A stretch of 6,169 nt of DNA from Thiomonas sp. (GTDB lineage Bacteria; Pseudomonadota; Gammaproteobacteria; Burkholderiales; Burkholderiaceae_C), in NCBI GenBank assembly GCA_028706735.1, contig JAQTVS010000173.1, positions 1 to 6,169 on the forward strand, read 5' to 3'. Positions within the stretch are counted from its first letter, which is position 1; each line of letters starts with the position of its first letter. The notes under the pieces are model-generated. The model was not told where the DNA came from and did no database searches. It saw nothing but the letters and a program-made list of their open reading frames with translations. Of the stretch, positions 5,996-6,169 are shown one piece after another. Both the position numbers and the translations under genes were made by a program.

Positions 5996-6169
5996 GATGC
6001 GGCGAGGGTGTCGAGGAGATGTTGGAAAGCGGCGCAGGCGAGGTCGAGATCGTCGGCTGTGCTCGATTCCAGCGGGTTGTGGCTGATGCCGGCGTTTTCG
6101 CCGCGCACGAACAGCATGGCCTGCGGCATGACGGTGTGCAGCATCATGGCGTCGTGTCCGGCGCCGCTG
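5992..6169 (-). CDS. Zn-dependent hydantoinase/carbamoylase-family amidohydrolase (AllC-like), C-terminal fragment
   Basis: Only the last 58 codons are in the window; the gene continues upstream past the right edge. The visible residues begin SGAGHDAMMLHTVMPQ and continue MLFVRGENAGISHNPLESS. This is the characteristic C-terminus of the M20 subgroup that includes allantoate amidohydrolase, N-carbamoyl-L-amino-acid hydrolase and beta-ureidopropionase. In that group the His of GISHNPLE is the last metal ligand, and it is present here. These enzymes hydrolyse N-carbamoyl or ureido bonds, releasing ammonia and CO2 in purine, pyrimidine or hydantoin breakdown; which substrate applies cannot be told from the fragment. 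The TGA stop (complement of 5992-5994) overlaps the ATG of the downstream M20 hydrolase by four bases, so the two are one operon. The reading frame is intact to the edge, so the gene is truncated only by the window. Confidence 0.88.
   Translation of the reverse strand, partial: SGAGHDAMMLHTVMPQAMLFVRGENAGISHNPLESSTADDLDLACAAFQHLLDTLAAS

Overview
The window looks like ordinary chromosome from a high-GC betaproteobacterium, most likely Burkholderiales. Coding regions are strongly G/C-biased at third codon positions. The gene families are a DeaD/CsdA-type helicase with a C-terminal DbpA-like RNA-binding domain, DUF427, a fused SpmA-SpmB membrane protein and two M20-type amidohydrolases. The genus assignment is an impression from gene content (something near Thiomonas or the Comamonadaceae) and is not proven by the sequence.

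Layout. Positions 1-167 are almost entirely one long imperfect palindrome with perfect 21-bp ends and a 10-bp central stem, probably a non-autonomous mobile or interspersed repeat. Positions 168-361 are an AT-rich non-coding leader. The DEAD-box RNA helicase deaD (362-2359, +) follows. It converges on a small DUF427 gene (2390-2671, -). A 201-bp divergent intergenic region (2672-2872) with several small inverted repeats separates DUF427 from a fused SpmA/SpmB nucleoside-recognition ('Gate') membrane protein (2873-4108, +). That gene converges, with a 12-bp gap, on an unrecognised 181-residue protein (4121-4666, -). Upstream of it on the minus strand lie an M20 ArgE/DapE-like hydrolase (4748-5995, -) and the 3' end of a hydantoinase/carbamoylase-type amidohydrolase (5992-6169, -). 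The last two overlap by 4 bp (ATGA) and so form an operon.

How the genes relate. The only clear functional unit is the pair of minus-strand amidohydrolases, probably consecutive steps or alternative activities on N-carbamoyl/N-acyl or ureido substrates. The helicase, DUF427, SpmAB and the hypothetical protein show no evident shared pathway. The most distinctive observations are the 167-bp palindrome and the M20 hydrolase, in which three of the five usual metal-ligand positions appear substituted. I see no CRISPR array, tRNA, rRNA, prophage or transposase gene. I did not find a convincing undescribed multi-gene system.
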